64,000 nt of DNA from an uncultured Clostridia bacterium (GCA_947630185.1 CANRGT010000006.1:30405-94404); one strand, 5' to 3'; counted from the stretch's first letter, positions 55,398 through 64,000 are shown. The notes: generated by a model not told the origin, from the letters alone. Translations and numbers: made by a program.

Positions 55398-55426
55398 AAA
55401 ATACCATATTTTTACAAAATAGTCAA
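55398..55426 (-). promoter_or_regulatory. Promoter of the Spo0E-like gene
   Basis: On the minus strand TTGACT (55421-55426) and TATTTT (55398-55403) are 17 bases apart. TTGACGAA (55526-55533) lies about 100 bases further upstream. The rest of the 257-base gap up to 55610 is A/T-rich without other signals I can support. Confidence 0.6.
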
Positions 55427-55609
55427 TGTTTTTTTCAGTATTTGTGGGATTTTGGGAGTTTTTCGTGTTCTTTTTTTCTTGTTAATTTTCCTTTTTCAGA
55501 CTTTTATCGACTTTACTTATTTTTGTTCGTCAACATAGTTTATTTTTAGCAAATTTTCGCAATTTTAAATTTTTACTCATTTTAAGTTTCTTATTACTTT
55601 TTGTTATTT

Positions 55610-56884
55610 CTAGTTTGGTTCTACAACAGACATTACTTCGTTTTCTTTTTTGAAAAGTTCTTTTAATATATTTTCTGTGTATTCTTTTGTTACTGTTTCA
55701 AATTGTTCAATGTAGTCAAAGCTTTGTACACCCTTCATTGTATCTGCTAAAAACATTCTAGCAATATCTCCAACGCTGTTGTATTCTATAACATAGTCTC
55801 CATATATTTTTCTTCTTATTTGTTCAAATCTTTCTGCATCTAAACCATCTTTTTGCATTTTTTCTATTTCTTGCAAAATTCCCTCTTCTACTTTTTTAGG
55901 GTCTTTAGAGTTTGCTGATATTAAAACATGAGAATATTGTTCATTTGATTCGTAGTCAAAGTCAGGTTGTGCAAGTAATAGGCCTTCTTTATAGCATTTT
56001 TCATATAATTTTGAACTTTTTCCAATTATCATGTTTAATATAATTTCTACTGCTATATGTTTTTTCACTCTTTCTGCCTTTTCAGTTTGCGTATCTTTAT
56101 AACCCATCATAAATATTGGTGTACTTACTTCCATTTTTACACTTTTATATTCTTTGTTTATTTTTTCTTCTTTTAGTGGATATATTCTTTTAATTTCTCC
56201 TTGATTTTCTTTTGGTAATAACTGACTTTTTATTTTCTCTAATAATTCTTGTGGTTCAAAGTCTCCACATGCTACTAATACCATATTCGATGGATGATAA
56301 AATGTGTTATAACATTTATATAATACATCAGGATTTATCTCGCTAATTGATTCTACAGTTCCTGCAATGTCTATTTTTATTGGATTTTCTTTGTACATAC
56401 AGTCTAATGCATTCATATATAATTGCCAACCTGGATCATCATCATACATTCTTATTTCTTGACCTATTATGCCTTTTTCTTTTTCTACATTTTCGTCTGT
56501 AAAATATGGATGTTGAACATAGTCTAGTAGCTCTTTTAATCCCTCATCAAAGTGACTTGTACACTCAAAAAGATATGCAGTATGGTCATTTGTAGTATAT
56601 GCATTTGCATCGATTCCAAGTGCCATTAAGGTGTCTAAGCTGTTTGTTCCATTTGGTTGTTCAAACATTTTATGCTCCAAGAAATGTGCCACACCATCAG
56701 GAATATATACTTCTTCACCAGTTTTTGGCATTATGAAGTGATTATCAATAGAACCAAAGTGCGTTCCCCATATTATATATTTTTTCTTTGTATTCTTTTT
56801 TGGTATAATTATTATTTTTAATCCATTTTCAAGTTCTTCTACATAGGCTTTTTCCTTAATTTTTAAACTTTCTATAACTTTCAT
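55610..56884 (-). CDS. M16 zinc peptidase, YmfH-like, catalytic subunit
   Basis: 424 residues. The inverted zinc motif HxxEH is present in GVAHFLEHKMFEQPNG near residues 66-70, with the distal Glu of the M16 family expected in the VEKEKGIIGQEIRMYDDD helix. The C-terminal M16 half follows (about 190-420, YHPSNMVLVACGDFEP). Together with the next gene upstream it forms the Firmicute YmfF/YmfH pair: one active and one inactive M16 subunit that act as a dimer, probably on small peptides. Its ATG is 117 bases after the partner's stop codon. No signal peptide is seen, so it is cytoplasmic. Confidence 0.9.
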   Translation of the reverse strand: MKVIESLKIKEKAYVEELENGLKIIIIPKKNTKKKYIIWGTHFGSIDNHFIMPKTGEEVYIPDGVAHFLEHKMFEQPNGTNSLDTLMALGIDANAYTTNDHTAYLFECTSHFDEGLKELLDYVQHPYFTDENVEKEKGIIGQEIRMYDDDPGWQLYMNALDCMYKENPIKIDIAGTVESISEINPDVLYKCYNTFYHPSNMVLVACGDFEPQELLEKIKSQLLPKENQGEIKRIYPLKEEKINKEYKSVKMEVSTPIFMMGYKDTQTEKAERVKKHIAVEIILNMIIGKSSKLYEKCYKEGLLLAQPDFDYESNEQYSHVLISANSKDPKKVEEGILQEIEKMQKDGLDAERFEQIRRKIYGDYVIEYNSVGDIARMFLADTMKGVQSFDYIEQFETVTKEYTENILKELFKKENEVMSVVEPN

Positions 56885-57001
56885 ATTTTCTCCTATCTAT
56901 ATGCTTATTTCTCATAAAAATTTCAAAATAATTTTATTTATAATTTAATTACTTGTATTTGCTTAAATAAATTTATTATAATAATTTTCTAAAACACTAC
57001 T

Positions 57002-58354
57002 TTAATCTCTTAAAAAATAAATTGTGTTTATTGTAACATTTTTGGCTAAATCAATTATTTGCTCTTTTGTTACATCTTTTATTTTTTCTGCGTATTCTTC
57101 AACAGTTACAAATCTATCTGCTAATTCTTGACCATAATAATATGTTATTTCAGTATCTTGTTCTTCTGTTATTCCTTCTATTGATGCTAAAATTAGCTCT
57201 TTACTGTTTTTTATGTCTTCGTCTGTGAATTTTCCATTTTTCATGTCTTCTAATTGCTCTTTTATGGTGTCTAATGCTTTTTGGTAATTATCTATTTCAA
57301 TTCCACAACGAATAAATATTGCATTTTTTACTCTTATATATCCTGAGTTTGCAGTGTATGCTAAGCTATTTTTTTCACGTACATTTTGAAATAGCTTTGA
57401 ATTTGCTCCACCACCTAGAATTGCATTATATACTGAAGCTATAAATCTTGAATTCTCTTTAGTTTCATTTACATCTAAACCTATTACTAATTTTCCTTGT
57501 GCTATTTGCATACTTTCAGTTACAACATTTTCTTTTTTATCTTTGATTTCATTATTTTCTTTGCCTTCTATTTGCTCATTTGCATCTATGCTTTTTTGAG
57601 TTTTATCTTGCTCATTTCTTTCTTTTGCTTCTGTTGTTTCATTATTAATAATATAGTTTGGCTTTCTTTCTTTTAAGTTTTGTATATTTTCATTTTGCTC
57701 TATTATTTCTTTTACGTTTTTATCTTTTATTCTTCCTGAGCAAAATATATCTATTTTTGCTGTGGCTATTAATTCTTGATAATATTTATATAAACTTTCT
57801 GGTGTTATACTTTCTAAGTCTTCTACGTATCCGTATTTATATAAACCATAAGGCTTGCCTTTAAACATTTCTTCTGTGCATCTATCATATGCATATCTAT
57901 CTTTTTGATCTATTTTAGCTTCTATTATTTGCTTTAAGTTTTGTTTTTCACCTTCTACATATTCTGCTTTAAATGCTCCATTTTCTGTGTATGGATTAAA
58001 GCTTAAGTCTAGCAATATTCCTAAACTTTCTTTTATTAGTTCCTCTGGTTTTGGTAAGAATTCTTCACTTAATGCTTCTAAATAAAATTTTAAAATGTGG
58101 TTATCTCCTGTTTTTTCTATTCCACAATTAAAACTTGCACCATACATCATTTCTAGCTTTTTGCTTATTTGTTCTTGTGATGGCAAGTTTTTTGTACCTC
58201 TTCTTAATACCGCTGATATTAATGCATCTAATGTTACATTCTCTCTTTTTAATGGTGTTGCTATAAATATAGCATATAAGTTTGTTTTGTAATTTTCTGT
58301 TTGTATTTGATGAAGTGTAATACCTTGCTTTATTCCTTGTTTTTCATAGTTCAT
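57002..58354 (-). CDS. M16 peptidase-like protein, YmfF-like, non-catalytic partner
   Basis: 450 residues with the two-domain M16 fold but no HxxEH: at the equivalent place stands LRRGTKNLPSQEQISKKLE. The second half keeps GGGANSKLFQNVREKNSLAY, the substrate-chamber motif (R...Y) of the inactive partner. An Asn/Glu/Lys-rich insert (about 235-280, ETTEAKERNEQDKTQKSIDA) between the halves is unusual. It is the upstream gene of the pair with YmfH-like, from a TTGTAT-18-TATAAT promoter. It is cytoplasmic. Confidence 0.87.
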   Translation of the reverse strand: MNYEKQGIKQGITLHQIQTENYKTNLYAIFIATPLKRENVTLDALISAVLRRGTKNLPSQEQISKKLEMMYGASFNCGIEKTGDNHILKFYLEALSEEFLPKPEELIKESLGILLDLSFNPYTENGAFKAEYVEGEKQNLKQIIEAKIDQKDRYAYDRCTEEMFKGKPYGLYKYGYVEDLESITPESLYKYYQELIATAKIDIFCSGRIKDKNVKEIIEQNENIQNLKERKPNYIINNETTEAKERNEQDKTQKSIDANEQIEGKENNEIKDKKENVVTESMQIAQGKLVIGLDVNETKENSRFIASVYNAILGGGANSKLFQNVREKNSLAYTANSGYIRVKNAIFIRCGIEIDNYQKALDTIKEQLEDMKNGKFTDEDIKNSKELILASIEGITEEQDTEITYYYGQELADRFVTVEEYAEKIKDVTKEQIIDLAKNVTINTIYFLRD

Positions 58355-58399
58355 GGTTTGTTTACCTTTCCTTTCCGTTTTTTTCTATTTGCTTTTCCT

Positions 58400-58429
58400 A
58401 TTATAATCTATTTTTGGGAATTTATACAA
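58400..58429 (-). promoter_or_regulatory. Promoter of the M16 peptidase pair
   Basis: On the minus strand TTGTAT (58424-58429) and TATAAT (58400-58405) are 18 bases apart, about 45 bases before the ATG at 58354. Confidence 0.65.
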
Positions 58430-58517
58430 GAGGATTTTAAAAAAGAAAAAGCTACAGTAAAAAAAGAAAGAATTAATACTAGTTCTTTCTTCTAATAATT
58501 TAAACTAATAATTAAAA

Positions 58518-58547
58518 AAGGAGACTAATTTAAATTTTAGTCTCCTT
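58518..58547 (-). terminator. Terminator after tsf
   Basis: AAGGAGACTAA pairs perfectly with TTAGTCTCCTT across an 8-base loop, followed on the minus strand by TTTTT. A second weaker hairpin with a T-run (AGAAAGAA/TTCTTTCT, 58466-58491) lies just beyond, as a possible back-up terminator. Confidence 0.85.
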
Positions 58548-58591
58548 CATTTTTATAAATATTATCTATTCATTTGCTTTATTCATTTATT

Positions 58592-59473
58592 TTATCCATT
58601 CATTTGTTTTGCAACTTCTTCTGCGAAGTTTTCTTCTCTTTTTTGTAATCCTTCACCTTTTTCAAATCTTGCAAATCTAACAACTTTTGCTCCATTTGCT
58701 TCTAGTAATTGATTTATTTTTTGATCTGGATTTTTAACAAATTCTTGCTCTACTAAGCAAATTTCTCCGTAGAATTTTCCAATTCTTCCTTGTACTATTT
58801 TTTCAGCTACTGCTTCTGGTTTTCCTTCATTCATAGCTTGTGCTTTTAGTATTTCCATTTCATGGTCTACTCTATCTTGTGGAACTGCGTTTCTATCTAA
58901 GTATTCAGGTCTTGCTGCTGCTATTTGCATACATATATCTTTTGCTAAGTTATTATTTCCGCCTTCCATTTCTACTAATACACCGATTTTTCCGTCACCA
59001 TGGATGTAGCTTTCTACTAATCCATTTGTTTCAAATCTTTCAAATCTACGGATTGACATATTTTCACCAATTGTAGCTATCTTTTCTGTTAATACTTCTT
59101 GTACTGTTTTGCTTTCATCAGTGATAGATTTTTGTGCTAATAATTCTTCTACTGTTGCTGGATTTTTTTCAGCTACTTGTTTTGCTACATCTGCAACAAA
59201 GCTTCTGAATTCTTCATTTTTAGCAACGAAGTCTGTTTCTGCATTTACTTCTACAACAACTCCTACTTTTCCTTTTTCTGCTACGTAAGTAGTTACTAAT
59301 CCTTCTGCTGCAATTCTATCTGACTTTTTAGCTGCTTTTGCTATTCCTCTTTCACGTAATAGCTCAATTGCCTTTTCTTCGTCTCCATTTGTTTCTGTTA
59401 ATACTTTTTTGCAGTCCATCATGCCTGCACCTGTTTTTTCTCTTAAAGCTTTTACTTGTTCAGCAGTAATCAT
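58592..59473 (-). CDS. tsf: Translation elongation factor Ts
   Basis: Guanine nucleotide exchange factor that recharges EF-Tu with GTP. It is a 293-residue full-length protein: the UBA-like N-terminal domain MITAEQVKALREKTGAGMMDCKKVL, the GIAKAAKKSDRIAAEG segment, the EF-Tu contact TDFVAKNE, and the core domains with IHGDGKIGVLVEM and the QDRVDHEMEIL helix. It follows rpsB on the same strand, the order found in nearly all bacteria. Between the two lies a 189-base spacer with a hairpin just before the GGAGG site. Confidence 0.97.
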   Translation of the reverse strand: MITAEQVKALREKTGAGMMDCKKVLTETNGDEEKAIELLRERGIAKAAKKSDRIAAEGLVTTYVAEKGKVGVVVEVNAETDFVAKNEEFRSFVADVAKQVAEKNPATVEELLAQKSITDESKTVQEVLTEKIATIGENMSIRRFERFETNGLVESYIHGDGKIGVLVEMEGGNNNLAKDICMQIAAARPEYLDRNAVPQDRVDHEMEILKAQAMNEGKPEAVAEKIVQGRIGKFYGEICLVEQEFVKNPDQKINQLLEANGAKVVRFARFEKGEGLQKREENFAEEVAKQMNG

Positions 59474-59497
59474 TTTTTATTCCTCCTTATTTTTGAA

Positions 59498-59542
59498 AAG
59501 GATGTATTCTTTTCTTAAACTTGTATGATAAGATACATCCTT
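59498..59542 (-). promoter_or_regulatory. Hairpin in the rpsB-tsf spacer
   Basis: On the minus strand AAGGATGTAT and ATACATCCTT form a perfect 10-base stem around a 25-base loop, ending about 20 bases before the tsf ribosome binding site. There is no following T-run, so it is more likely a translational or mRNA-stability element than a terminator. The rest of the spacer is A/T only. Confidence 0.5.
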
Positions 59543-59662
59543 CTTTATTTTTATTATTTTATTTTTAATTAATATTATAAATATTTTATTATATATAATA
59601 CAATTTATAATACATATTATTTTAGTCATTTTTAATTAATTAAATTGTAATTACTCAATTAA

Positions 59663-60580
59663 TTATTCAGCTGATTCTTCTTTTGATTCAGCTTTTTTTC
59701 TTGTTCTTTTTGGTTTTTCTGTAGCTTCTTCAGCTGGTTCTTCTACTACTTCTTCTACTTTTTCAGCTTTTGGAGCTCTTTTAGCTTTTTTTACTCCTTT
59801 AACTTCTTCTTGTTCTTCAACTACTTCTTCCATATCAGTAGGTTCTACTTCTTCTACCATTTCTTCTGTCATAGTTTCTTCTGCTGTTTCCATAGATTCG
59901 CCTTGTCTTCCTTCAATAACTGCGTTTGCCATGCAATCTACTATTAATTTTACTGCACGAATTGCATCATCATTTCCTGGAATTACATAGTCAACATCTT
60001 CTGGGTTACAGTTTGTATCAACTAAACCGATTACTGGAATACCTAATTTTCTAGCTTCTAGAATTCCAATTCTTTCTTTCTTAGGATCTACTATAAACAT
60101 AACACCTGGTATTTCTGTCATGTTTTTGATTCCACCAAGATTTTTTTCTAGTTTTTCTTTTTCTTTCTTTAAAAGAATAACTTCTTTTTTAGGTAATACT
60201 TCAAATGTACCATTTGCTTCCATTTCTTCTAATTCTGCTAATCTAGCTAGCACCTTTTTAATAGTTTGGAAGTTTGTTAATGTACCACCTAACCATCTTT
60301 GGTCAACATAGTACATACCGCATTTTTCTGCAGCTTCTTTAACACATTCTTGTGCTTGTTTTTTTGTTCCTACAAATAGAACTGTTTTTCCTTGCTCTGC
60401 TTGTTCTTTAAGAAAAGCATAAGCTTCATCTAATTTTTTTGATGTCTTTTGTAGGTCGATGATGTGAATACCATTTCTAGCTTGGAATATATATTCAGCC
60501 ATTTTTGGTTCCCATCTTCTTGTTTGATGTCCAAAGTGAACACCAGCTTCTAGTAATTGTTTCATTGCAACTACTGCCAT
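59663..60580 (-). CDS. rpsB: 30S ribosomal protein S2
   Basis: Late-assembling small-subunit protein needed for the 30S platform and for S1 binding. The conserved part covers residues 1-235 ([70 protein letters not shown]). A C-terminal tail of about 70 residues, extremely rich in Glu/Lys/Ala and Val ([20 protein letters not shown]), extends it to 305 residues against about 240-250 in most Firmicutes. The tail looks disordered. The gene has a strong promoter overlapping the previous terminator and a long structured leader. A GGAGG site precedes the ATG. Confidence 0.97.
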   Translation of the reverse strand: MAVVAMKQLLEAGVHFGHQTRRWEPKMAEYIFQARNGIHIIDLQKTSKKLDEAYAFLKEQAEQGKTVLFVGTKKQAQECVKEAAEKCGMYYVDQRWLGGTLTNFQTIKKVLARLAELEEMEANGTFEVLPKKEVILLKKEKEKLEKNLGGIKNMTEIPGVMFIVDPKKERIGILEARKLGIPVIGLVDTNCNPEDVDYVIPGNDDAIRAVKLIVDCMANAVIEGRQGESMETAEETMTEEMVEEVEPTDMEEVVEEQEEVKGVKKAKRAPKAEKVEEVVEEPAEEATEKPKRTRKKAESKEESAE

Positions 60581-60624
60581 AATTTTTTTCCTCCTTTTAG
60601 TTTTTCCTCCATATTGCTACAAGC

Positions 60625-60688
60625 GCATAAAAAAACTTGCTTATGATAAAGCACAGTAGTACTATAAAAACAAGCACTATTTTTATGC
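60625..60688 (-). promoter_or_regulatory. Structured rpsB leader
   Basis: In the 5' untranslated region of rpsB, GCATAAAAA and TTTTTATGC close a long stem-loop with an inner CTTG/CAAG pairing, ending about 45 bases before the start codon. Ribosomal S2 leaders are autoregulatory in several bacteria; that function here is inferred from position only. Confidence 0.5.
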
Positions 60689-60720
60689 TGACAATATGTG
60701 TGTATTTTTTAACGAGCAAC

Positions 60721-60758
60721 ATTATATCACAAAAAGTGTTGCTAATGCAACACTTTTT
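60721..60758 (-). promoter_or_regulatory. rpsB promoter overlapping a terminator hairpin
   Basis: On the minus strand the hairpin AAAAAGTGTTGC-ATTA-GCAACACTTTTT (60731-60758) contains the stop codon of the upstream membrane protein gene in its loop. The same DNA supplies the -35 box TTGCAT (60745-60750) for rpsB, with TATAAT (60721-60726) 18 bases downstream. One 38-base segment thus ends one gene, terminates its transcript and starts the next. Confidence 0.75.
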
Positions 60759-62646
60759 TAAATTTTTTGTTTAAACTTTTTGAATTTTTTATCCTATATA
60801 TTATTAATACACATATTGTAATCAAAGAAATTATGTCTGCTATGCAATATATTAATTTTTCTTTATATTGTACTGTTATGGTTCCAGATTTTTTCTCTGT
60901 TAATTCTATTCTTATTACATTATTGTTTCCACATGATATATCTAGTTTTTTCCCGTTTTCGTCTTTTGCTTCATAGCCTGGATAATATAATAAAGGTACT
61001 TCTATATAGCCATTCCCTACGTGGTTAATATAATCTAGTACAATTTTATTTCCATTTTTTGAATATTTATCTATTAAAATCCAATCATCAGATACATTAT
61101 ATTGTTCTTCAATAAACTTTTCTGTTTCAGTTCCTTCTAAATAGTATTCACCATATGGAACTGGATTAAAATAAGCTATTTCATATTTATCTTGTTTTGA
61201 ATATGGTGCAGTAATTATTAAAAATATTACTATTGATGCAAAACCAATTTCAAATATTATTCTGTAATTTTCTATAAAATTTGCTTTTTTACGATATTTT
61301 GAATCTACATATTCACCTATAATAATACTCATTGTCATTACAATTGCTACAGTAGCTGGTCCTAAAAATCTCCATGAAAATTGCATTGTTGTGGATAACC
61401 AATTTATTATTTTATAGCTTTCTTCTAAATCCTTCCAAGGTATAATTGATGTAGATAATAATAAAAATAAAATTCCTAAAAAAGTTAATATTCTAATCAT
61501 TTTATACAAATTATTACTTTTGTTGTCTTTTATTTTTATACAATATATTAAGCAAAGTGGCACTCCTATCAAACAAAATAATCCTATTGATAAATTCATT
61601 TCATTTTCTATACCATAATAACTATCATTTGAATCTCTATAACTACTTAAATCATCAAATACGTTAAACAATTGTGATGGTATTACATTATGTGTGCCAA
61701 AGGTATAACCTGGATCTTCTTCTTCTGGTCTTGCTTTTACGGCTAAATCTAAACTGTATGCATCTAAGAATGGAACTATAAACCATAAATTTACTAATAC
61801 AATGATTACAAATGCCAATATAAATTTTGAATATCTTTTTTGCATAATAATATTTTTTATAAAGAATAAACAAATTACTGCAAATATAATAAATGTTGAA
61901 ATTAAACTTAATATATGCGATTGAATTACACATGTAATTCCTATTACGAATATATACCATTTGTTTTTATCGCCTAAACATAATTCGTAAAGTCCCCATA
62001 TTACTAATGGCAAAAATGAAAGTGCTAATGTTTCACCAATAGCTCCCCTAGTATATACTGTTACTAAACGATAAGTAGCTGTAGCATATATAATTGAGCC
62101 TACTATTCCTGCACTTTTTGATTTTGAAATATTTTTAACTGCTAAATACATAGAAAATACAGATGCTATATTTATAAATATTAATAATATTTTATAGCAA
62201 AATTCTATTGAAGTATTTAGTAATCTTAATATAGCAGGAAGATATAAGAACAATTCCGGATAAAGCATAGGAACTGCATAACCATATCCATTATTCACTA
62301 AAGGATAAATCCTTGCTGGTATTTGAAAGATTTCTAAGGCACTTTTTATTCCATTTATTCTCATTAAATTAAATTCAATATCATGCGAATGTAATAAATA
62401 ATCACTATATATTGGATAGCTTACAAATAAAGCTAAAGCCACAAGAAAAAGCCCTATTTTAAATTTACTATTTAGATTTCTTTTAAAATATAGCACACCA
62501 CCTAATATTAATACCATTATTAATAAAAAGCCTTGTATATATATATCAAAGGTTTTTGCATCGTTATTACTCAATTTTAAAAAGAATAATAGCATTGCTA
62601 CTATACAAATTATGATGTAAATTATTTTCTGTTTTATATTTTTCAT
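60742..62646 (-). CDS. Polytopic membrane protein (PF10131-like, GT-C-type architecture)
   Basis: 634 residues with about 11-13 membrane helices and a small C-terminal extracytoplasmic beta domain (about 490-600) followed by a last helix. The stretch HDIEFNLMRINGIKSALEIF ... YPLVNNGYGYAVPMLYPELF is typical of the membrane proteins annotated as 6-pyruvoyl-tetrahydropterin synthase-related (PF10131), which are actually GT-C/YfhO-like in layout and are probably lipid-linked glycosyl transfer or export proteins. Substrate is unknown. It has no operon partner of obvious related function; it follows reverse rubrerythrin after a terminator. The stop codon is inside the terminator hairpin, so the last codons (KKVLH) are part of the stem. 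Confidence 0.75.
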   Translation of the reverse strand: MKNIKQKIIYIIICIVAMLLFFLKLSNNDAKTFDIYIQGFLLIMVLILGGVLYFKRNLNSKFKIGLFLVALALFVSYPIYSDYLLHSHDIEFNLMRINGIKSALEIFQIPARIYPLVNNGYGYAVPMLYPELFLYLPAILRLLNTSIEFCYKILLIFINIASVFSMYLAVKNISKSKSAGIVGSIIYATATYRLVTVYTRGAIGETLALSFLPLVIWGLYELCLGDKNKWYIFVIGITCVIQSHILSLISTFIIFAVICLFFIKNIIMQKRYSKFILAFVIIVLVNLWFIVPFLDAYSLDLAVKARPEEEDPGYTFGTHNVIPSQLFNVFDDLSSYRDSNDSYYGIENEMNLSIGLFCLIGVPLCLIYCIKIKDNKSNNLYKMIRILTFLGILFLLLSTSIIPWKDLEESYKIINWLSTTMQFSWRFLGPATVAIVMTMSIIIGEYVDSKYRKKANFIENYRIIFEIGFASIVIFLIITAPYSKQDKYEIAYFNPVPYGEYYLEGTETEKFIEEQYNVSDDWILIDKYSKNGNKIVLDYINHVGNGYIEVPLLYYPGYEAKDENGKKLDISCGNNNVIRIELTEKKSGTITVQYKEKLIYCIADIISLITICVLIIYRIKNSKSLNKKFKKVLH

Positions 62647-62675
62647 TTGTTACTCCTATAATTAAAATCCAAAAC

Positions 62676-62702
62676 AAGGTTTAAGAAATACTCTTAAGCC
62701 TT
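62676..62702 (-). terminator. Terminator after reverse rubrerythrin
   Basis: On the minus strand AAGGCTTAAG pairs with CTTAAACCTT (one G-T pair) across a 7-base loop, followed by GTTTTGGATTTT. It lies 15 bases after the stop codon at 62718. Confidence 0.65.
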
Positions 62703-62717
62703 ATTTATAATAGTATA

Positions 62718-63266
62718 CTATTCAAAATATCTTTTTAATAGTCCGTCAAATCCTCTACCATGACGAGCTTCGTCTTTGCACATTTCATGAACTGTATCAT
62801 GTATCGCATCATATCCAAGCTCTTTTGCTCTTGTTGCAAGCTCTTTTTTACCTTTGCAAGCACCATGCTCTGCCATTGCTCTTAATGTTACATTTTTCTT
62901 TGTATCTGCATATACAACTTCTCCTAATAATTCTGCAAATTTAGCAGCATGCTCTGCTTCTTCAAATGCATATCTTTTGAAGGCTTCTGCAATTTCTGGG
63001 TAACCTTCTCTATCTGCTTGTCTGCTCATTGCTAGGTACATACCTACTTCTGAGCATTCTCCTGAAAAATTTTCTCTTAATCCTTTTACTACTTCTTCAT
63101 CTAAACCTTGTGCAACGCCTATTACATGTTCATCTGCATAAGATTTTTCTTGAGCTTCTTCTTTTAATTCAAATTTATCTTTTGGAGCACCACATTGTGG
63201 GCATTTTTCTGGAGCCTCTTCTCCAAAGTGGATATATCCACATACTTTACATACATAAGCTTTCAT
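62718..63266 (-). CDS. Reverse rubrerythrin (rubredoxin-diiron peroxidase)
   Basis: Oxidative-stress protein of anaerobes that reduces hydrogen peroxide, and in some clostridia oxygen, with electrons from NADH via rubredoxin. Here the rubredoxin domain is at the N-terminus (C6-x2-C9 and C22-x2-C25 in [11 protein letters not shown] and KCPQCGAP). The ferritin-like diiron domain follows (about 50-182, with [26 protein letters not shown] and [13 protein letters not shown] providing the Glu/His ligands). Rubredoxin first defines the reverse type (classical rubrerythrin has it last). It is 182 residues long, with a strong promoter and its own terminator. TTGACGAA lies between the -10 box and the ribosome binding site. 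Confidence 0.93.
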   Translation of the reverse strand: MKAYVCKVCGYIHFGEEAPEKCPQCGAPKDKFELKEEAQEKSYADEHVIGVAQGLDEEVVKGLRENFSGECSEVGMYLAMSRQADREGYPEIAEAFKRYAFEEAEHAAKFAELLGEVVYADTKKNVTLRAMAEHGACKGKKELATRAKELGYDAIHDTVHEMCKDEARHGRGFDGLLKRYFE

Positions 63267-63301
63267 TATATTTTTCCTCCTTGTTTATTTACTTCGTCAA
63301 T

Positions 63302-63331
63302 ATTATATATCTTTAGTTATGTTTTTTTCAA
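63302..63331 (-). promoter_or_regulatory. Reverse rubrerythrin promoter
   Basis: On the minus strand TTGAAA (63326-63331) and TATAAT (63302-63307) are 18 bases apart, about 35 bases before the ATG. I did not recognise a clear PerR box. Confidence 0.7.
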
Positions 63332-63385
63332 TGGGTATGAAAAATTTTATTTCTTTTTTGTAAAATTAATACTTATTTAATTAGA

Positions 63386-63418
63386 AAAGTTCTAGAATTT
63401 TTAATATTCTAGAACTTT
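63386..63418 (-). terminator. Terminator after the partial surface protein gene
   Basis: AAAGTTCTAGAAT (63386-63398) pairs perfectly with ATTCTAGAACTTT (63406-63418) across a 7-base loop, followed on the minus strand by TTTTCTAATT-like sequence. Confidence 0.7.
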
Positions 63419-63493
63419 CCTATATTACAGTCTTATATTGTATTTACTTCGTTTTTTTGCCTGTTTACTTTGTTTTTATTTTGCCTATTTTCA

Positions 63494-64000
63494 TTATTCC
63501 TTTTTATCTTGTTTCTTCTTTACTATTACTACATTTTGTCCATCTAATACCAAGTGTCTTATTGCTACTCCTCTTTCTCTTTGATATGTTTCATATTCGT
63601 ATAATAGTACTAATGCTCCACAACTTGCTATTGTTCCTAATATTACTGCTAATAGTTTTGTACTTGCTCCTGTCTTTACACTTATTATTGCTTCTGCTTC
63701 TGATGTGTTATCTTCTTCTGTTGTCTCTAAATAGTTCGCTGGGTTCTCTGTACTTACTACTTTTACTATGTTGTTCATGTTTCCAAAATTACTATTTCCA
63801 TTCTTCCATTCTAGTACTACTTTTAGTTTCTCTTCTCCTCCTGCTTCTAGTTCTACTTCTTTTGTTAGTTTTCCATTTTCTTCTTCCCAATATTCTGGAT
63901 TCTTACTTGATACTTTTAATCCCTCTGGTATGTTCTCTTCTACTTTTGCCTTGCCTTCTAATTCTCCTGTGTTTTTTACTATTACTTCATATTCTATCTC
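63494..64000 (-). CDS. C-terminal end of a second DUF11-type surface protein (partial, runs off the window)
   Basis: The ORF track starts this at 63778, but the frame is open without a stop to 64000 and the upstream codons read as continuous protein (EIEYEVIVKNTGELEGKAKV ... EEKLKVVLEWKNGNSNFGN), so the ATG is internal. The visible 168 residues are the end of a TIGR01451/DUF11-like repeat (VEENIPEGLKV), a spacer, one membrane helix (KLLAVILGTIASCGALVLLY) and a charged cytoplasmic tail (ETYQRERGVAIRHLVLDG ... VKKKQDKKE). No LPXTG motif is present. It resembles the 22887 adhesin in repeat type and anchor but not in the tail. The N-terminus is outside the window. Confidence 0.8.
   Translation of the reverse strand, partial: EIEYEVIVKNTGELEGKAKVEENIPEGLKVSSKNPEYWEEENGKLTKEVELEAGGEEKLKVVLEWKNGNSNFGNMNNIVKVVSTENPANYLETTEEDNTSEAEAIISVKTGASTKLLAVILGTIASCGALVLLYEYETYQRERGVAIRHLVLDGQNVVIVKKKQDKKE

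Overview
The window is about 64 kb of low-GC, gene-dense chromosomal DNA from an anaerobic Gram-positive bacterium, most likely an uncultured, gut-type member of the Clostridia. The signs are strongly A/T-rich codon use, clear TTGNNN-17-TATAAT promoters, GGAGG ribosome binding sites, a ClpE-type zinc-finger ATPase, a folate-dependent TrmFO, a rubredoxin-containing reverse rubrerythrin, a Spo0E-like and a BofC-like protein (hints of sporulation), and the str operon order rpsL-rpsG-fusA-tuf. I cannot name the species from sequence alone.

Layout. 1-8.7 kb: ClpE-like ATPase and PgsA on the plus strand. Then, on the minus strand, a membrane-anchored BofC-like protein, the threonylcarbamoyl-AMP synthase Sua5/TsaC, a HicAB toxin-antitoxin pair with a palindromic operator candidate, and a comEC gene broken by a +1 frameshift right after its HxDxDH motif. 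8.9-15.6 kb: a secreted SH3/NlpC-P60 cell-wall hydrolase and the str operon with a structured leader before rpsG. 15.9-28.6 kb: a coiled-coil protein, an SNF2 helicase-trmFO operon, a large thioester-domain adhesin with five DUF11-type repeats, and an unrecognised protein. 28.6-31.4 kb: a base-compositionally foreign purC, tRNA-Cys, tRNA-Gly, and a D,D-carboxypeptidase.

31.5-54.9 kb is the most interesting block: a complete-looking type IV secretion-like machine, all on the minus strand. In transcription order it has three pilin-like (VirB2) genes with separate promoters; an internal terminator; PrgI (VirB3-like); a membrane protein resembling a VirB4 N-terminal domain; a VirB4 ATPase; four tandem VirB6/TrbL-like paralogues (one frameshifted); an NTF2-like VirB8 candidate; a giant membrane-anchored lysozyme-plus-C39 peptidase (VirB1 role); a triple NTF2-like membrane protein; and a soluble acidic protein. 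No relaxase, VirD4 coupling ATPase, integrase or replication gene is visible in the window, and housekeeping genes lie on both sides. It therefore looks more like a resident envelope machine than an ordinary conjugative element.

55-64 kb: Spo0E-like protein, a YmfH/YmfF-type pair of M16 peptidases, tsf and rpsB (with a promoter lying inside the preceding terminator), a polytopic membrane protein, reverse rubrerythrin, and the C-terminal end of a second DUF11-type surface protein running off the window.

A structured dispersed element occurs three times between genes (3.3, 4.2 and 12.2 kb). In two copies the outer stem is perfectly paired but its sequence is unrelated between copies, which suggests that the fold is what is conserved.
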